Assembly (NCBI GenBank): GCA_964421875.1
Contig: CAYQZD010000111.1
Location: 1 to 12,146, forward strand
Origin: CAYQZD01 sp964421875
GTDB lineage: Bacteria > Electryoneota > Tariuqbacteria > Tariuqbacterales > Tariuqbacteraceae
Length of the DNA stretch: 12,146 bases
Reading direction: 5' to 3'
Positions 1 to 8,100 of this stretch are shown here, in pieces; positions within the stretch are counted from its first letter, which is position 1, and each line of letters opens with the position of its first letter. Below the pieces are notes generated by a model. It saw nothing but the letters and a program-made list of their open reading frames with translations, made no database searches and was not told where the DNA came from. Made by a program: the position numbers and the translations under genes.

Positions 1-14
1 ATCATAATAAACAA

Positions 15-42
15 GAGATTCTTCACTGCGTTCAGAATGACA
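15..42 (+). repeat. 28-bp interspersed repeat, copy 1 (direct)
   Basis: The unit begins GAGATTCTTCACTGCG and ends CAGAATGACA. It matches the copy at 463-490 on the same strand and the reverse complement of 406-433, all exactly 28 bp long. Copies differ at scattered positions, which suggests an old dispersed family. Sequences of this kind (GAATGACA end, TTCGCTTCG-like centre) are widespread in environmental bacterial genomes. No transposase is present. Confidence 0.75.
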
Positions 43-104
43 AATTAACAAATTCAAGACTTTTGCAAGAGGCTCAAACGACATTTTAATTTGTTCGATT
101 TTTG

Positions 105-173
105 GTAGGGGCGAAGCATTCATTATAAATCTCTATAAATATTTTTGATAAATCAAGAATGCTTCGCCCCTAC
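105..173. repeat. 69-bp inverted-repeat element, GTAGGGG/CCCCTAC ends
   Basis: The arms GTAGGGGCGAAGCATTC (105-121) and GAATGCTTCGCCCCTAC (157-173) are perfect 17-bp reverse complements around a 35-base AT-rich centre. The palindromic 12-mer TTGATAAATCAA lies just inside the right arm (145-156). The element at 11874-11945 has the same terminal GTAGGG/CCCTAC and the same internal 12-mer, so both belong to one dispersed family. Its size and lack of coding resemble a miniature non-autonomous element or an extragenic palindrome. Confidence 0.8.
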
Positions 174-192
174 AATAGGATAAATTCTCCTT

Positions 193-235
193 CAGATTCC
201 CGGCGCATTCACTTCGCTTGCTTGCGGGAATGACA
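193..235. repeat. Interspersed palindrome with ATTCCCG/CGGGAAT arms
   Basis: Arms ATTCCCG (196-202) and CGGGAAT (225-231) are complementary around a 22-base centre containing ACTTCGCTTGC, and the unit ends in GAATGACA. The centre and end resemble the 28-bp repeats nearby, so it is probably a diverged relative. Confidence 0.55.
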
Positions 236-405
236 AAAGGAGTGTGAGTTCCATTATAACTTGAATGGTACGATTAACCTTACAATTTAACAAATATATC
301 GATTATTTCAAAACTTACCGGGTCATTACTTCCGTTCAATTTTGAAAAAGAAGAGGATATTGATTATAATGATACTTTATCAAAGAGAGCATTGATAATT
401 TGCAT

Positions 406-490
406 TGTCATTTTGAGCGAAGCGAAGAATCTCTTTGTTAATTATATACTTGTTGGAAAATGGAGATCCTTCACTTCGTTCAGGATGACA
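406..490. repeat. 85-bp paired inverted 28-bp repeats (copies 2 and 3)
   Basis: Copy 2 (406-433, starting TGTCATTTTGAGCGAAGCG) is the reverse complement, with mismatches, of copy 3 (463-490, starting GAGATCCTTCACTTCG). The two face each other across a 29-base AT-rich spacer (434-462), giving a MITE-like structure that could fold into a long imperfect stem-loop in RNA. There is no coding capacity. The right end, ATGACA, also supplies the -35-like half of the candidate glgA promoter. Confidence 0.75.
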
Positions 491-514
491 TAACTAAGTG
501 TATGTTAATATAAA
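485..514 (+). promoter_or_regulatory. Candidate sigma-70-type promoter for glgA-glgX
   Basis: ATGACA (485-490, five of six to TTGACA) and TATAAA (509-514, five of six to TATAAT) are 18 bases apart. A start near 521 would leave a leader of about 60 nt before glgA. The -35 hexamer is the terminal six bases of a dispersed 28-bp repeat. AT-rich sequence yields chance matches easily, so this is only a candidate. Confidence 0.35.
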
Positions 515-583
515 CATTAAGTTACATCATAAGTTATTTGTACACACTCTTATCAATAAAATCCTTGGAATTGGGTTCGTTTT

Positions 584-2071
584 ATGAAGGATGGATTAAT
601 TAAGGTTCTTTTCGCCGCTTCCGAGGCGGCGCCTTTCGCTAAGGTGGGGGGATTGGCGGATGTTGCGGGGTCATTACCGGCGGCGCTGGCTGACAGGTTC
701 GGCGTTGATGCGCGAATCATCCTTCCCAATTACAGCTCCGTGGCGGGAAGCGGGTATGAACTTAAGAGGATTTCCGAGTCCTATACGGCGACAATAGGTA
801 AGAAATCATATACCGCTTCGATTTGGGAGATTTGTGATTATAAGATTCCGGTCTATCTGGTGGACTGCCCGGAATTGTTCCATCGCGAGGGGATTTACGG
901 GCCTGATCCCGCCAGCGGATACCGCGACAACCTGGAGCGGTTCACGCTCTTCAGTCAAGCGGTGATGCGTGTTGCGGGGGGGAGCGGCTGGAGTCCGGAC
1001 ATTATTCACTGCAACGATTGGCAGACGGGGCTGATTCCGGCTTACTTGAGGATGGAAAGGGAAAAGCACGGCTCTGCTTTGCAAGGGGCGGGATGTCTGC
1101 TCACTATCCACAATCTGGCTTTCCAGGGGGATTTCCCTAAATCGAAGATAAAGGTTACCGGTATCGACAGGAAGTTATTTCCCTGGGAACGCATCGATTT
1201 TTACGGCAAACTGAATTTGCTGAAATTAGGGATATTGAGCGCGGACCGGCTTAATACGGTGAGTTCCACTTACCGGGAGGAGACTTTGGCCGGGGGCGAG
1301 ACGGGAGCGGGCTTGGAGGATGAATTGAGAGTGAGGGGGGAGGATTATAGCGGGATTTTGAACGGTATCGAGTACGGCGATTGGCCTCCGGTGAACCATA
1401 GGTATGTCGAGGTGTCAGAAGGCGGGAGTTTAGCAGAATACAAAGCAGCTAACAAGCGGGCGCTGTTCGAGCTGTGCGGGTTCGATTTGGAACTCCTCGA
1501 CGCTCCGGTTATCGGAATGGTTGGGAGGTTGACCTATCAAAAGGGTATGGATATAATGCTTGAGGTTTTGGAGGAATTGATGGAGCGGGGATTTTTAATG
1601 GTAGCGCTGGGTTCCGGGGAGGAGAAACTTCGGGCGCGGCTAAGTGAGTTTGAGGAGAAGTATAGAGGCAGATTGAAGGTCGATTTCAGCTTCAATGAGC
1701 CGCTGGCGCATTTGATATACGCCGGGTCGGATTTTTTCCTGATGCCCAGCCGGTATGAACCTTGCGGACTGACGCAGATGATAGCGATGCGCAACGGTAC
1801 TGCGCCGGTGGTCAGCGACCGGGGGGGATTGAAGGACAGCGTATCGGAATTCGACCCTGGGGCGGGGAGCGGGACCGGCTTCAGATTCGAAGAACTCACT
1901 CCCGATGGATTGCTGCGCGTAATGGATAAGGCTTTGGAAGTGTATGGGAACGCGGAGCTTTGGGACAAACTCAGGGAAAACGCGGCCGCCGCGGATTTCA
2001 GTTGGGAGCGATCGGCGGAGCGTTACCTGGAATTATATCGTGAGATATCGATGGGGTTCGGAAGCAGATGA
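584..2071 (+). CDS. glgA: Glycogen synthase (starch synthase), GT5 family
   Basis: This cytosolic enzyme transfers glucose from a nucleotide sugar, ADP-glucose in most bacteria, to the non-reducing end of an alpha-1,4-glucan. The 495 residues span a complete GT-B fold of normal family length. The N-terminal domain carries the KVGGLADV loop (20-27), whose lysine binds the donor diphosphate, then HCNDWQT (142-148) and TIHNLAFQG (174-182). The C-terminal domain carries RLTYQKG (315-321, donor-phosphate Arg315 and Lys320) and EPCGLTQ (392-398, catalytic-site Glu392), followed by GGLKD (414-418). The ATG at 584 is the only sensible start, because the first beta strand begins at residue 7; no strong Shine-Dalgarno precedes it. 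Its stop overlaps the glgX start by 4 bp, so the two are translationally coupled. Runs of seven G occur in frame at 976-982 and 1821-1827. Family assignment is firm; the exact donor is inferred. Confidence 0.96.
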   Translation: MKDGLIKVLFAASEAAPFAKVGGLADVAGSLPAALADRFGVDARIILPNYSSVAGSGYELKRISESYTATIGKKSYTASIWEICDYKIPVYLVDCPELFHREGIYGPDPASGYRDNLERFTLFSQAVMRVAGGSGWSPDIIHCNDWQTGLIPAYLRMEREKHGSALQGAGCLLTIHNLAFQGDFPKSKIKVTGIDRKLFPWERIDFYGKLNLLKLGILSADRLNTVSSTYREETLAGGETGAGLEDELRVRGEDYSGILNGIEYGDWPPVNHRYVEVSEGGSLAEYKAANKRALFELCGFDLELLDAPVIGMVGRLTYQKGMDIMLEVLEELMERGFLMVALGSGEEKLRARLSEFEEKYRGRLKVDFSFNEPLAHLIYAGSDFFLMPSRYEPCGLTQMIAMRNGTAPVVSDRGGLKDSVSEFDPGAGSGTGFRFEELTPDGLLRVMDKALEVYGNAELWDKLRENAAAADFSWERSAERYLELYREISMGFGSR

Positions 2072-4131
2072 AGGGGTTGAAGATTCGGCGCGGCTCACCG
2101 TTGGAATTGGGGGCGCACTTGACTCCGGAGGGGGCAAATTTTGCCGTTTACAGCGGCAGGGCAACTTCGATGCGGCTGGGGCTCTTTGAAGGGAAGGGGG
2201 ATGTCGAGCCCTCGATGGAGTGGGAACTGTCGCCCCTTCATAACCGCACCGGCGACATCTGGCATATTTGTATTCAGGGGGCGGGTGAGGGGGCGCTTTA
2301 CGGTTTCCGCTGCGACGGGCCTCGGAGTCAGAGAGAAGGGCATCGTTTCGACCCCCGCAGGATTCTGCTGGACCCCTACGCGCGGGCGGTGACGGATTTG
2401 GAGGGCGTACCAAAAGGCGTTTTGAGCGCGTGGGGCGGATTCGATTGGGAAGGTGTAGGCAAGCCCCGTAGGTCCTGGGAGGAGACAGTGATTTATGAAA
2501 CGCATATCAGAGGACTGACCCGGCATCCTTCATCCGGGGTGGAACATCCCGGCAGCTATCGCGGTGTTATAGAAAAGATACCTTATTTTAAGGATTTGGG
2601 TGTCACTGCGGTGGAATTTTTACCGCTGCAGGAGTTCAATCACCGGGAAAATCCCCGCCGTAATCCCCTTACAGGCGAAATCCTGGGGAACTATTGGGGT
2701 TACAGCACGGCGGCGTTTTTCGCTCCCAAGGGGAGCTATTGCAGTTCGGGCGACTGCGGCGAGCAGGTAGTGGAATTCAAGGAGATGGTTCGGGAGCTGC
2801 ACCGGGCAGGCCTCGAGGTGATTTTAGATGTAGTGTTCAACCATACTGCGGAGATGGGCCGGAGCGGGCCGGTTTACAGTTTCAAGGGTTTGGACAACAA
2901 GGCTTATTATCTTTTAGGGGAGGAGGGCCGGCGGTATTTGAACCTCACTGGGTGCGGCAACACTTTCAACTGCAACCATCCTGCGGCGGCGCGGCTTATA
3001 GTAGATTGTTTGCGTTACTGGGCGGGGGAGATGATGGTGGACGGATTCCGGTTCGATTTGGCGGCGGTTTTTCACCGGGACGCCGGGGGGGGATGGATGG
3101 ATGATTCTCCGCTTATCCGCCTCATCAACGAGGACCCGGTATTGCGGGAAGTTAAGCTCATCGCCGAGCCCTGGGACGCGGCGGGGGGTTATATGACGGG
3201 TCGTCTGGGCGGTTCGAATTGGGCGGATTGGAACGACCGTTACAGGGATGAGGTTAGGCGGTTCTGGCGTGGTGACGGGGGGATGGCGGGGGCTTTAGCT
3301 ACCCGGATATCCGGCAGCGAGGATTTATTCCGGGGTAAGGGAACGCCACTCTGCAGCGTCAATTATATTACCTGCCACGATGGGTTTACTTTGAACGATT
3401 TAAACAGTTATTTAAAGAAAAACAACTTTGCTAACGGACACCGCAACCGCGACGGTCCCCGGGAAAATTTCAGCCGCAATTTCGGAGAGGAGGGTGAAAG
3501 TGAGGACTTGGATATCCTCAAGAAGCGCATCAAGCAAGCCAAGAATTTTATCGCTACTTTGATGCTCAGCCAAGGTGTTCCGATGGTTTTAGGGGGAGAC
3601 GAATTCCTCCGCACTCAAAAAGGTAACAACAATGCTTACTGTCAGGATAACGCGATTTCCTGGTATGATTGGGATCTTTTAGAAAGAAACGCGGAGACTC
3701 ACCGATTCTTTCGGGAGATAATCAAGTTCAGACGTTCGAAGCCTTATTTTCAGCGTCGAAACTTTTTCACCGGTAAGATAGTCCATAACGGTAAACGTCC
3801 CGATGTTGCCTGGTATAAACCGGACGGGGAGCCTCAGGATTGGGTTGAGGGGAACCATACTCTGGGCTGTTTTATCAACGGCCGTTCCGCGGAATCGGGG
3901 AGGCCGGCGGACGATGACATTTTCATCATTTATCATTCAGGGGAAGCTTCGATAAGGTTTCGACTCCCGCGTCCCAAACGGAGCCGCCGATGGCGGCTTG
4001 CAGTTGATACTTCGGCGGAGCCTCCGGGTGATATTTATCTATCAGGGATGGAACCTGCGGTGGAGAATCAACGGGAGTACAACGTTAGTCCTCTATCGGT
4101 GGTGGCGTTGGTGGGAAAAAAGAATGGCTGA
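2068..4131 (+). CDS. glgX: Glycogen debranching enzyme GlgX / isoamylase type (GH13_11)
   Basis: This cytosolic enzyme hydrolyses alpha-1,6 branch points of glycogen, releasing short maltodextrins. The 687 residues fit the GlgX/TreX family (about 650-720). An N-terminal CBM48-like beta domain (about 8-100) precedes the GH13 barrel. Conserved regions are visible in order: DVVFNHT (254-260), GFRFDLA with nucleophile Asp330, LIAEPWD with acid/base Glu367, and NYITCHDG with His437 and Asp438 stabilising the transition state. GNYWGYSTAAFFAPKGSY (207-224) is typical of the GlgX/isoamylase subgroup. The ATG overlaps the glgA stop, with GGAAG (2060-2064) just upstream, so expression depends on glgA translation. 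A run of eight G (3085-3092) lies in the catalytic domain, but the frame is intact. Whether it acts as GlgX (phosphorylase-limit dextrin) or as a broader isoamylase cannot be told from sequence. Confidence 0.94.
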   Translation: MKGLKIRRGSPLELGAHLTPEGANFAVYSGRATSMRLGLFEGKGDVEPSMEWELSPLHNRTGDIWHICIQGAGEGALYGFRCDGPRSQREGHRFDPRRILLDPYARAVTDLEGVPKGVLSAWGGFDWEGVGKPRRSWEETVIYETHIRGLTRHPSSGVEHPGSYRGVIEKIPYFKDLGVTAVEFLPLQEFNHRENPRRNPLTGEILGNYWGYSTAAFFAPKGSYCSSGDCGEQVVEFKEMVRELHRAGLEVILDVVFNHTAEMGRSGPVYSFKGLDNKAYYLLGEEGRRYLNLTGCGNTFNCNHPAAARLIVDCLRYWAGEMMVDGFRFDLAAVFHRDAGGGWMDDSPLIRLINEDPVLREVKLIAEPWDAAGGYMTGRLGGSNWADWNDRYRDEVRRFWRGDGGMAGALATRISGSEDLFRGKGTPLCSVNYITCHDGFTLNDLNSYLKKNNFANGHRNRDGPRENFSRNFGEEGESEDLDILKKRIKQAKNFIATLMLSQGVPMVLGGDEFLRTQKGNNNAYCQDNAISWYDWDLLERNAETHRFFREIIKFRRSKPYFQRRNFFTGKIVHNGKRPDVAWYKPDGEPQDWVEGNHTLGCFINGRSAESGRPADDDIFIIYHSGEASIRFRLPRPKRSRRWRLAVDTSAEPPGDIYLSGMEPAVENQREYNVSPLSVVALVGKKNG

Positions 4132-4161
4132 AGGGATTGCGGGGTAATGTCAGGTGTTCAA

Positions 4162-4177
4162 GTGTACAGGTGTACAG
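4162..4177 (+). repeat. Tandem 8-mer GTGTACAG x2
   Basis: Two perfect adjacent copies of GTGTACAG lie here, preceded by a degenerate third (GTGTTCAA, 4154-4161). Each perfect copy contains the palindrome TGTACA. A regulatory role is possible but nothing else supports it. Confidence 0.6.
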
Positions 4178-4272
4178 GTCTGCCTCTTGAAGTCCCCCGC
4201 TTCGTTTAGTGGTTTCGGCGGTAGTTATTAAAGGACAGGGATTTATTTCCGCGGGAGCGAGAGTACGAGAAA

Positions 4273-4312
4273 TGTCAGGTCTCCGCTTTGCTAAAGACCT
4301 GACATAACGCAT
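4273..4312. repeat. Palindromic repeat module A, copy 1
   Basis: The arms ATGTCAGGTCT (4272-4282) and AGACCTGACAT (4295-4305) are perfect 11-bp reverse complements around a 12-base loop and are followed by AACGCAT. The 40-bp unit 4273-4312 recurs at 9310-9349 with only two differences, both in the loop, while the stem is unchanged. Stem conservation suggests a structured or protein-recognised extragenic palindrome. Confidence 0.85.
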
Positions 4313-4340
4313 TGCAGCAGAGTTCGGGGACTCTGCTGCA
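4313..4340. repeat. 11-bp perfect hairpin TGCAGCAGAGT/ACTCTGCTGCA
   Basis: The arms 4313-4323 and 4330-4340 are perfect reverse complements around the six-base loop TCGGGG. There is no trailing T run, so an intrinsic terminator is unlikely. No second copy is present in this window. It sits between palindromic modules A and B and is probably another interspersed extragenic palindrome. Confidence 0.75.
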
Positions 4341-4355
4341 CAGTATAGTAAGGTT

Positions 4356-4387
4356 GTCTGCATTCCCACGCTGGAGCGTGGGAACGA
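4356..4387. repeat. Palindromic repeat module B, copy 1
   Basis: The unit starts GTCTGCATTCCCACGCTGG and forms a stem of TTCCCACGCT (4363-4372) with AGCGTGGGAA (4375-4384). The 32-bp unit recurs at 9272-9303 with a single T-to-C change next to the loop. TTCCCACGCT/AGCGTGGGAA palindromes are widespread in bacterial genomes and resemble REP-type sequences. This copy ends 21 bases before a start codon, so in mRNA its hairpin would sit beside the ribosome-binding site. Confidence 0.85.
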
Positions 4388-4394
4388 GGAATTA

Positions 4395-4401
4395 AGAAAG
4401 G
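4395..4401 (+). promoter_or_regulatory. Ribosome-binding site of the GlcE-like gene
   Basis: AGAAAGG lies seven bases before the ATG at 4409, good Shine-Dalgarno geometry. It supports this start even though the protein is unusually short. Confidence 0.65.
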
Positions 4402-4408
4402 TCGGTTA

Positions 4409-5074
4409 ATGAGTATTCAATTAATGATAGAATCGGTTTCTTCAGAAATCCTGGAGGATGGGCGGATTCGGGTCGCACCGGAGGATACCGCTCAGTTCAA
4501 AGCGTTGTTCCGGGAGGCAGCGGAAAAAAGGCTGAAGCTGTCACTCCGGGGACAATGCACCCAAGGCGCCTCGCCCTCCGGCCATATTGAAGTCAGCACT
4601 CTAAAGCTGGATAAAGTATGGGATTTACAGAAAGAGGATTTGACTTTAACCGCCGACGCGGGGATTCCTTACCATAGGGTGCGGGAGACCTTGAAGGAAT
4701 TTGGCTGTGAATTAGTCGAGTACACCGGGACTTTGGGTGGATGTCTTTGCGGTCGGAGGGATACGATAGCTCATAGGGCGCTGTCTTCCCGGTTTATGGG
4801 TGTCACTTATGTACTTCCGACCGGTGAAGAGTTGGATTTGGGGAGTCGTTCAGTGAAGGATGTGGCGGGATACAACATTGCTCCTCTGCTTTTGGGTTCG
4901 AAAGGGCGGTTGGGATTGGCGGCTCGGTTTACGCTTAATCTGGCTCCCCTCCACCGTGAAATCGAACCTCCGAGGGGCGAGGGAGGAGAGGGTTTATCGG
5001 CAGTTTGTGAGTCCCCGGCCACTCTGGTTTCAGGGCTCGTTGAAGCCATTGACCCTTTTGGAATATTCGGATAG
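4409..5074 (+). CDS. Short GlcE-like FAD-binding (PCMH/VAO-type) protein
   Basis: The 221-residue protein resembles the FAD-binding half of the glycolate oxidase subunit GlcE and FAD-linked oxidases. Visible family features are a flavin-loop-like RGQCTQGASP (47-56), a beta strand and helix ending at about 98, TLGGCLCG (108-115), and the very characteristic KDVAGYNIAPLLLGSKGRLG (150-169), close to the KNVAGYD motif of E. coli GlcE. The family is normally near 350 residues or more. Here the FAD domain ends at about 182 and leads directly into a tail, AIDPFGIFG (213-221), that looks like the usual C-terminal DP-x-GIF ending, so the central substrate or cap region seems to be missing. It has a good ribosome-binding site and an intact frame. 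No GlcD or GlcF partner is nearby. It could be a compact functional subunit, an accessory FAD protein, or a decaying gene. The substrate is unknown. Confidence 0.75.
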   Translation: MSIQLMIESVSSEILEDGRIRVAPEDTAQFKALFREAAEKRLKLSLRGQCTQGASPSGHIEVSTLKLDKVWDLQKEDLTLTADAGIPYHRVRETLKEFGCELVEYTGTLGGCLCGRRDTIAHRALSSRFMGVTYVLPTGEELDLGSRSVKDVAGYNIAPLLLGSKGRLGLAARFTLNLAPLHREIEPPRGEGGEGLSAVCESPATLVSGLVEAIDPFGIFG

Positions 5075-5105
5075 GATTATTGTACTTTTCAGAGGCTGAT
5101 AAAAT

Positions 5106-5144
5106 ATGGCGATTACTCAGATGAAAGGCTGCGAATTCGATTAG
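5106..5144 (+). other. Possible 12-codon leader ORF abutting tamB
   Basis: An ATG at 5106 opens a 12-residue frame (MAITQMKGCEFD) whose TAG at 5142-5144 directly touches the tamB ATG at 5145. AGAGG (5091-5095) lies ten bases upstream of it. The tamB start has only a distant AAAGG (5124-5128), so ribosomes ending here could reinitiate on tamB. ORFs this short arise easily by chance, and nothing shows it is translated. Confidence 0.25.
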
Positions 5145-8100
5145 ATGGAATCTCGGAGATGGATAATATTGGCGGCGGTTTTAATTTTTTTACCGGTGCT
5201 GATTTTGCTGGGAATGCGGTATTTCGGGGTGCCGCGCATCGTCGAATATTATATTCTGAACAAGCTGCGGCCGGCTTTAGGTGAAAATGCGGATTTGGCT
5301 TCGGTGGATTTGTCGTGGAACAGTCTGACTTTAAGGGAGTTGGTTCTCACATATCCGGAGAGCGGTATCGATGTAAGCGCGAAGGAAGTCCGCCTGAACC
5401 TGCAGTATTTCAATCTGCTGGTTTACGGACTTTCGCTGGTTAATATTGTGGATGAAGTCCAGATTGACAATTGGTTGGTTCGACATGACAGTTCCAAGGT
5501 GATTCCCAAGGAACCGTCCCAGGAAGCTAAACGGACAATTTGGGAGGCTGCGCGGGGGTTCCCCTCCGTTAAGCGGGTCAACTTCAGCGGGGGCGGTATC
5601 ATATACCCTCCCTTTGAATTCAAGAACATCTATGGTTGGGCTAATTCCACCACTCGGGACTCGCTCCGGTTCGATTTCAGCTCCGGGGCTCTGGGGGATA
5701 CGGTCAATCTTAGATTGAGCGGGTCGGCCAACCTCGCTGAAGAGTCTCTGGAAGCCGACGCTGTGTTGGACGGGACCGATATTCCAGCGGATTTGAATAT
5801 ATCTGAGCGAATGGAGTTTCAGGGGGGACGGTTGTCAGCTTCTCTGAATATGCGGTTAGCGGGGGGGAAAACCAAACTCGCAGGAAACCTCCAAATCGAC
5901 GATGCGGCTTTTATTTACGACCGGAAGTGGGATGCTTGGGATGGGAGCTTTCAGGCGGCAGTGGAAGACACGGTTGTACGGTTTGAAGCGCGGTTAAGGC
6001 TGTTGGGTCAGGAGACATTCGGCGCCGGTGAAGTTTACATTTTGAAGGAACCGAGCTTGAACCTTGGATTGAAAATTCCCCGGCTGGAGTTGCGGGAGGC
6101 TCTTTCAAGGTTTTCTCCTTCACTGGAGATTGCGGGCAATTGTCAGACGGAATTGAAGCTAAAGGGTTCGTTTACGGAACCGGAGATTGAATTCAGAGTT
6201 TCATCTAAGAGAGTGAGCTATAGTAACACTGATTTTGAGGACTTGCAGCTCGACGGTTCTTTGGAAAACGGGGTTGTCAAATTAAACACACTGCGGTGTT
6301 CAGCGGTTGGGGGTGAGCTTGAAAGCAGCGGCGAATTAAAGATCGACGGCGGGAAGACCCGTATCGATCTATTCTCCCGTTATCTTGGAAAACCGGCTTT
6401 GGACAGTATCCTGCCCCAGGCTGGCTCTGTTCCCCTGGAGGAGCTGGAATTGACGGCGAAAGCGCAAGGTCTGTTAAAGGATCCTTCGATATCGGGAAGC
6501 TATCGAGCACGGCTTTTTCCCTTTTTAAAGGAACTTCAGGGACAGCTTTCCTACCAGGGGCTTAAGCTGACATTATCGGAGCACAGCGGGGCGGGGGATT
6601 CCCTTAAGGGCAGTCTTGATTTCAGTCTTGGTCAACCTAAATTCACGTTTTTCGGGGATAACCTTCATCGTCTCGTTACCGATAATAAGTTACCGGGTAT
6701 TTTTAGCGGGGATGAAATACTCACCGGTGTGGGGGCTGCGGGCAGCCCGGCGGATTTTAACCTTTCCTTGAAGGCTGAGAAGCCTGGATTGAGGTTCACG
6801 GTTGGTTCCCGGTTTACTGGCGGTGAAGATTTGCAGAATCTTGGCTCCTACAGCGTGGTTTTCCACGATTCCGTCCGTATCGGTGGAGATTTAGCGTTTC
6901 GCCTTCAGGGTGACACTTTGCAACTGGACAATTTCACTTTGGGGGATTACGTTCAAGCCTGGGGTAACTATCTGCTGGAAGAGGGGCGTTTGAGCGATTT
7001 CAATCTCAAGGCGGAGTATCTGCCTCTGGACAGCGTTCTTTTGTTTGTCGGATTCGACGGTTGGGATCGGTATCAGGGGAAGGCGAAACTTGATGTTAAA
7101 GCGGAAGGGATGCTCAAGGCTTTGAATGTCGAAATGGGCGGTTATCTGTCGGAGATGTCGCTTTTTGGTCTTCCGGGCTACTGGGCGAATGTTGCCGGGA
7201 ATTTGAAGAATCGGGAGTTTAGACTCCTCAGTTTCGATTTTGGCAATGTTGAAAGGCGGCTGTTCAGCGGAGCCGGAGATTTGAACCTTGACACCCAGCG
7301 TTTCCGCTTCGAGTCTCGGATGCAGAATATCGATTCCGAACGGCTGATGAACAGCATCGTGGGCGGTAAGAAGATTCTAACCGGCAGCGCCGATTGGAGG
7401 ATAAAGGGGTCCGGGACTTTGACTTCTCCTCAGTTAGAAGCCAGTTTGATAGTCGAGCAGGGGGCTTTGCTTAGAGTTCCTTTCGATGATATGGAGGCAT
7501 CGTTAAGTCTCAGCCGGGATGAATCTTCACCTTTGAAAATTGACATTAGTCGTTTCCGGCTTCGTAAGCGCGATCAGTACAGTATGGGAATCCGGGGTGA
7601 AATTCCCCTCAGCGTGAACGAGATGGAGTTGATTTTTGATGCGCAGGGGCGATTGCTGAAGATACTGCCGGGAGTTGAACGTTTCATCACTTATGCGGAC
7701 GGTATTGGAACCGCTGAGGCGACGCTTCGAGGAACTCTGAAGGCGCCGCGTCTATCCTCGGCGCGCGTTTCCATGCAGGACGGCACTATGAGATTGAAGA
7801 GCGTTGTGGACGAAATAACAGACATCAAGCTCGAGGCCGCCCTTGAAGGTGATTTCATCAATATTTCCCGGTTGTCAGGTGAAATCGACAATGTACCTTT
7901 CACCATCACTACGATGCCTCAAGTCACCACTTCCGAGGGACCGCTTCAGCCCTGGGTTATCGGTAAGACCGGACTGAGTCTGGGCATCATCACTTTGAGC
8001 ACCGGTGAAGGGGGGCTGCCGCTCAATCTTCCCACATTTATAAAAGCCGGGGAGACGGCGCGTTTGAAGCCGGCGGGCAAGTCTCCCGGAGAATCGGCTT

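Larger units (their letters stand above)
1..583. other. AT-rich repeat-bearing region upstream of glgA, no gene seen
   Basis: This 583-base stretch shows no convincing open reading frame on either strand and is far more AT-rich than the genes that follow. It holds three copies of a 28-bp repeat (15-42, 406-433 inverted, 463-490), a 69-bp perfect-armed inverted repeat (105-173), and a related palindrome (about 193-235). Roughly 240-405 is plain AT-rich sequence in which I see nothing. A candidate promoter for glgA sits at its right-hand end (485-514). Confidence 0.75.
4132..4408. other. Non-coding spacer with three consecutive hairpins
   Basis: This 277-base spacer contains no supportable gene. 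The left part (4132-4270) has a short tandem repeat (4162-4177) and otherwise unrecognised sequence. The right part has three perfect hairpins one after another (4272-4305, 4313-4340, 4363-4384) and then the ribosome-binding site of the GlcE-like gene. None of the hairpins is followed by a T run, so none looks like a standard terminator. Confidence 0.7.

Noticed and set aside
15..490. CRISPR array, from repeated 28-bp units
   Set aside because: There are only three copies, in mixed orientation and at irregular spacing (363 and 29 bases), with no cas genes. This is a dispersed repeat, not an array.
2033..2413. Minus-strand open frame of 126 codons opposite the start of glgX
   Set aside because: It lies opposite the glgA end and CBM48 region of glgX, is rich in Arg/Pro/Ser as expected from reading a GC-rich gene backwards, and resembles no protein family.
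4313..4340. Intrinsic terminator for glgA-glgX
   Set aside because: The stem is strong, but no T run follows, and it lies 180 bases beyond glgX among other palindromic repeats.
4085..4369. Minus-strand open frame across the glgX/GlcE-like spacer
   Set aside because: It runs through the glgX end and the palindromic repeats, has no ribosome-binding site that I can see, and its sequence is largely explained by those repeats.
4860..5099. Plus-strand frame overlapping the end of the GlcE-like gene, as a possible frameshifted C-terminal half
   Set aside because: The GlcE-like frame keeps family motifs up to about residue 170 and ends with a plausible family tail. The alternative frame is Trp/Leu/Arg-rich and lacks any FAD-oxidase motif.
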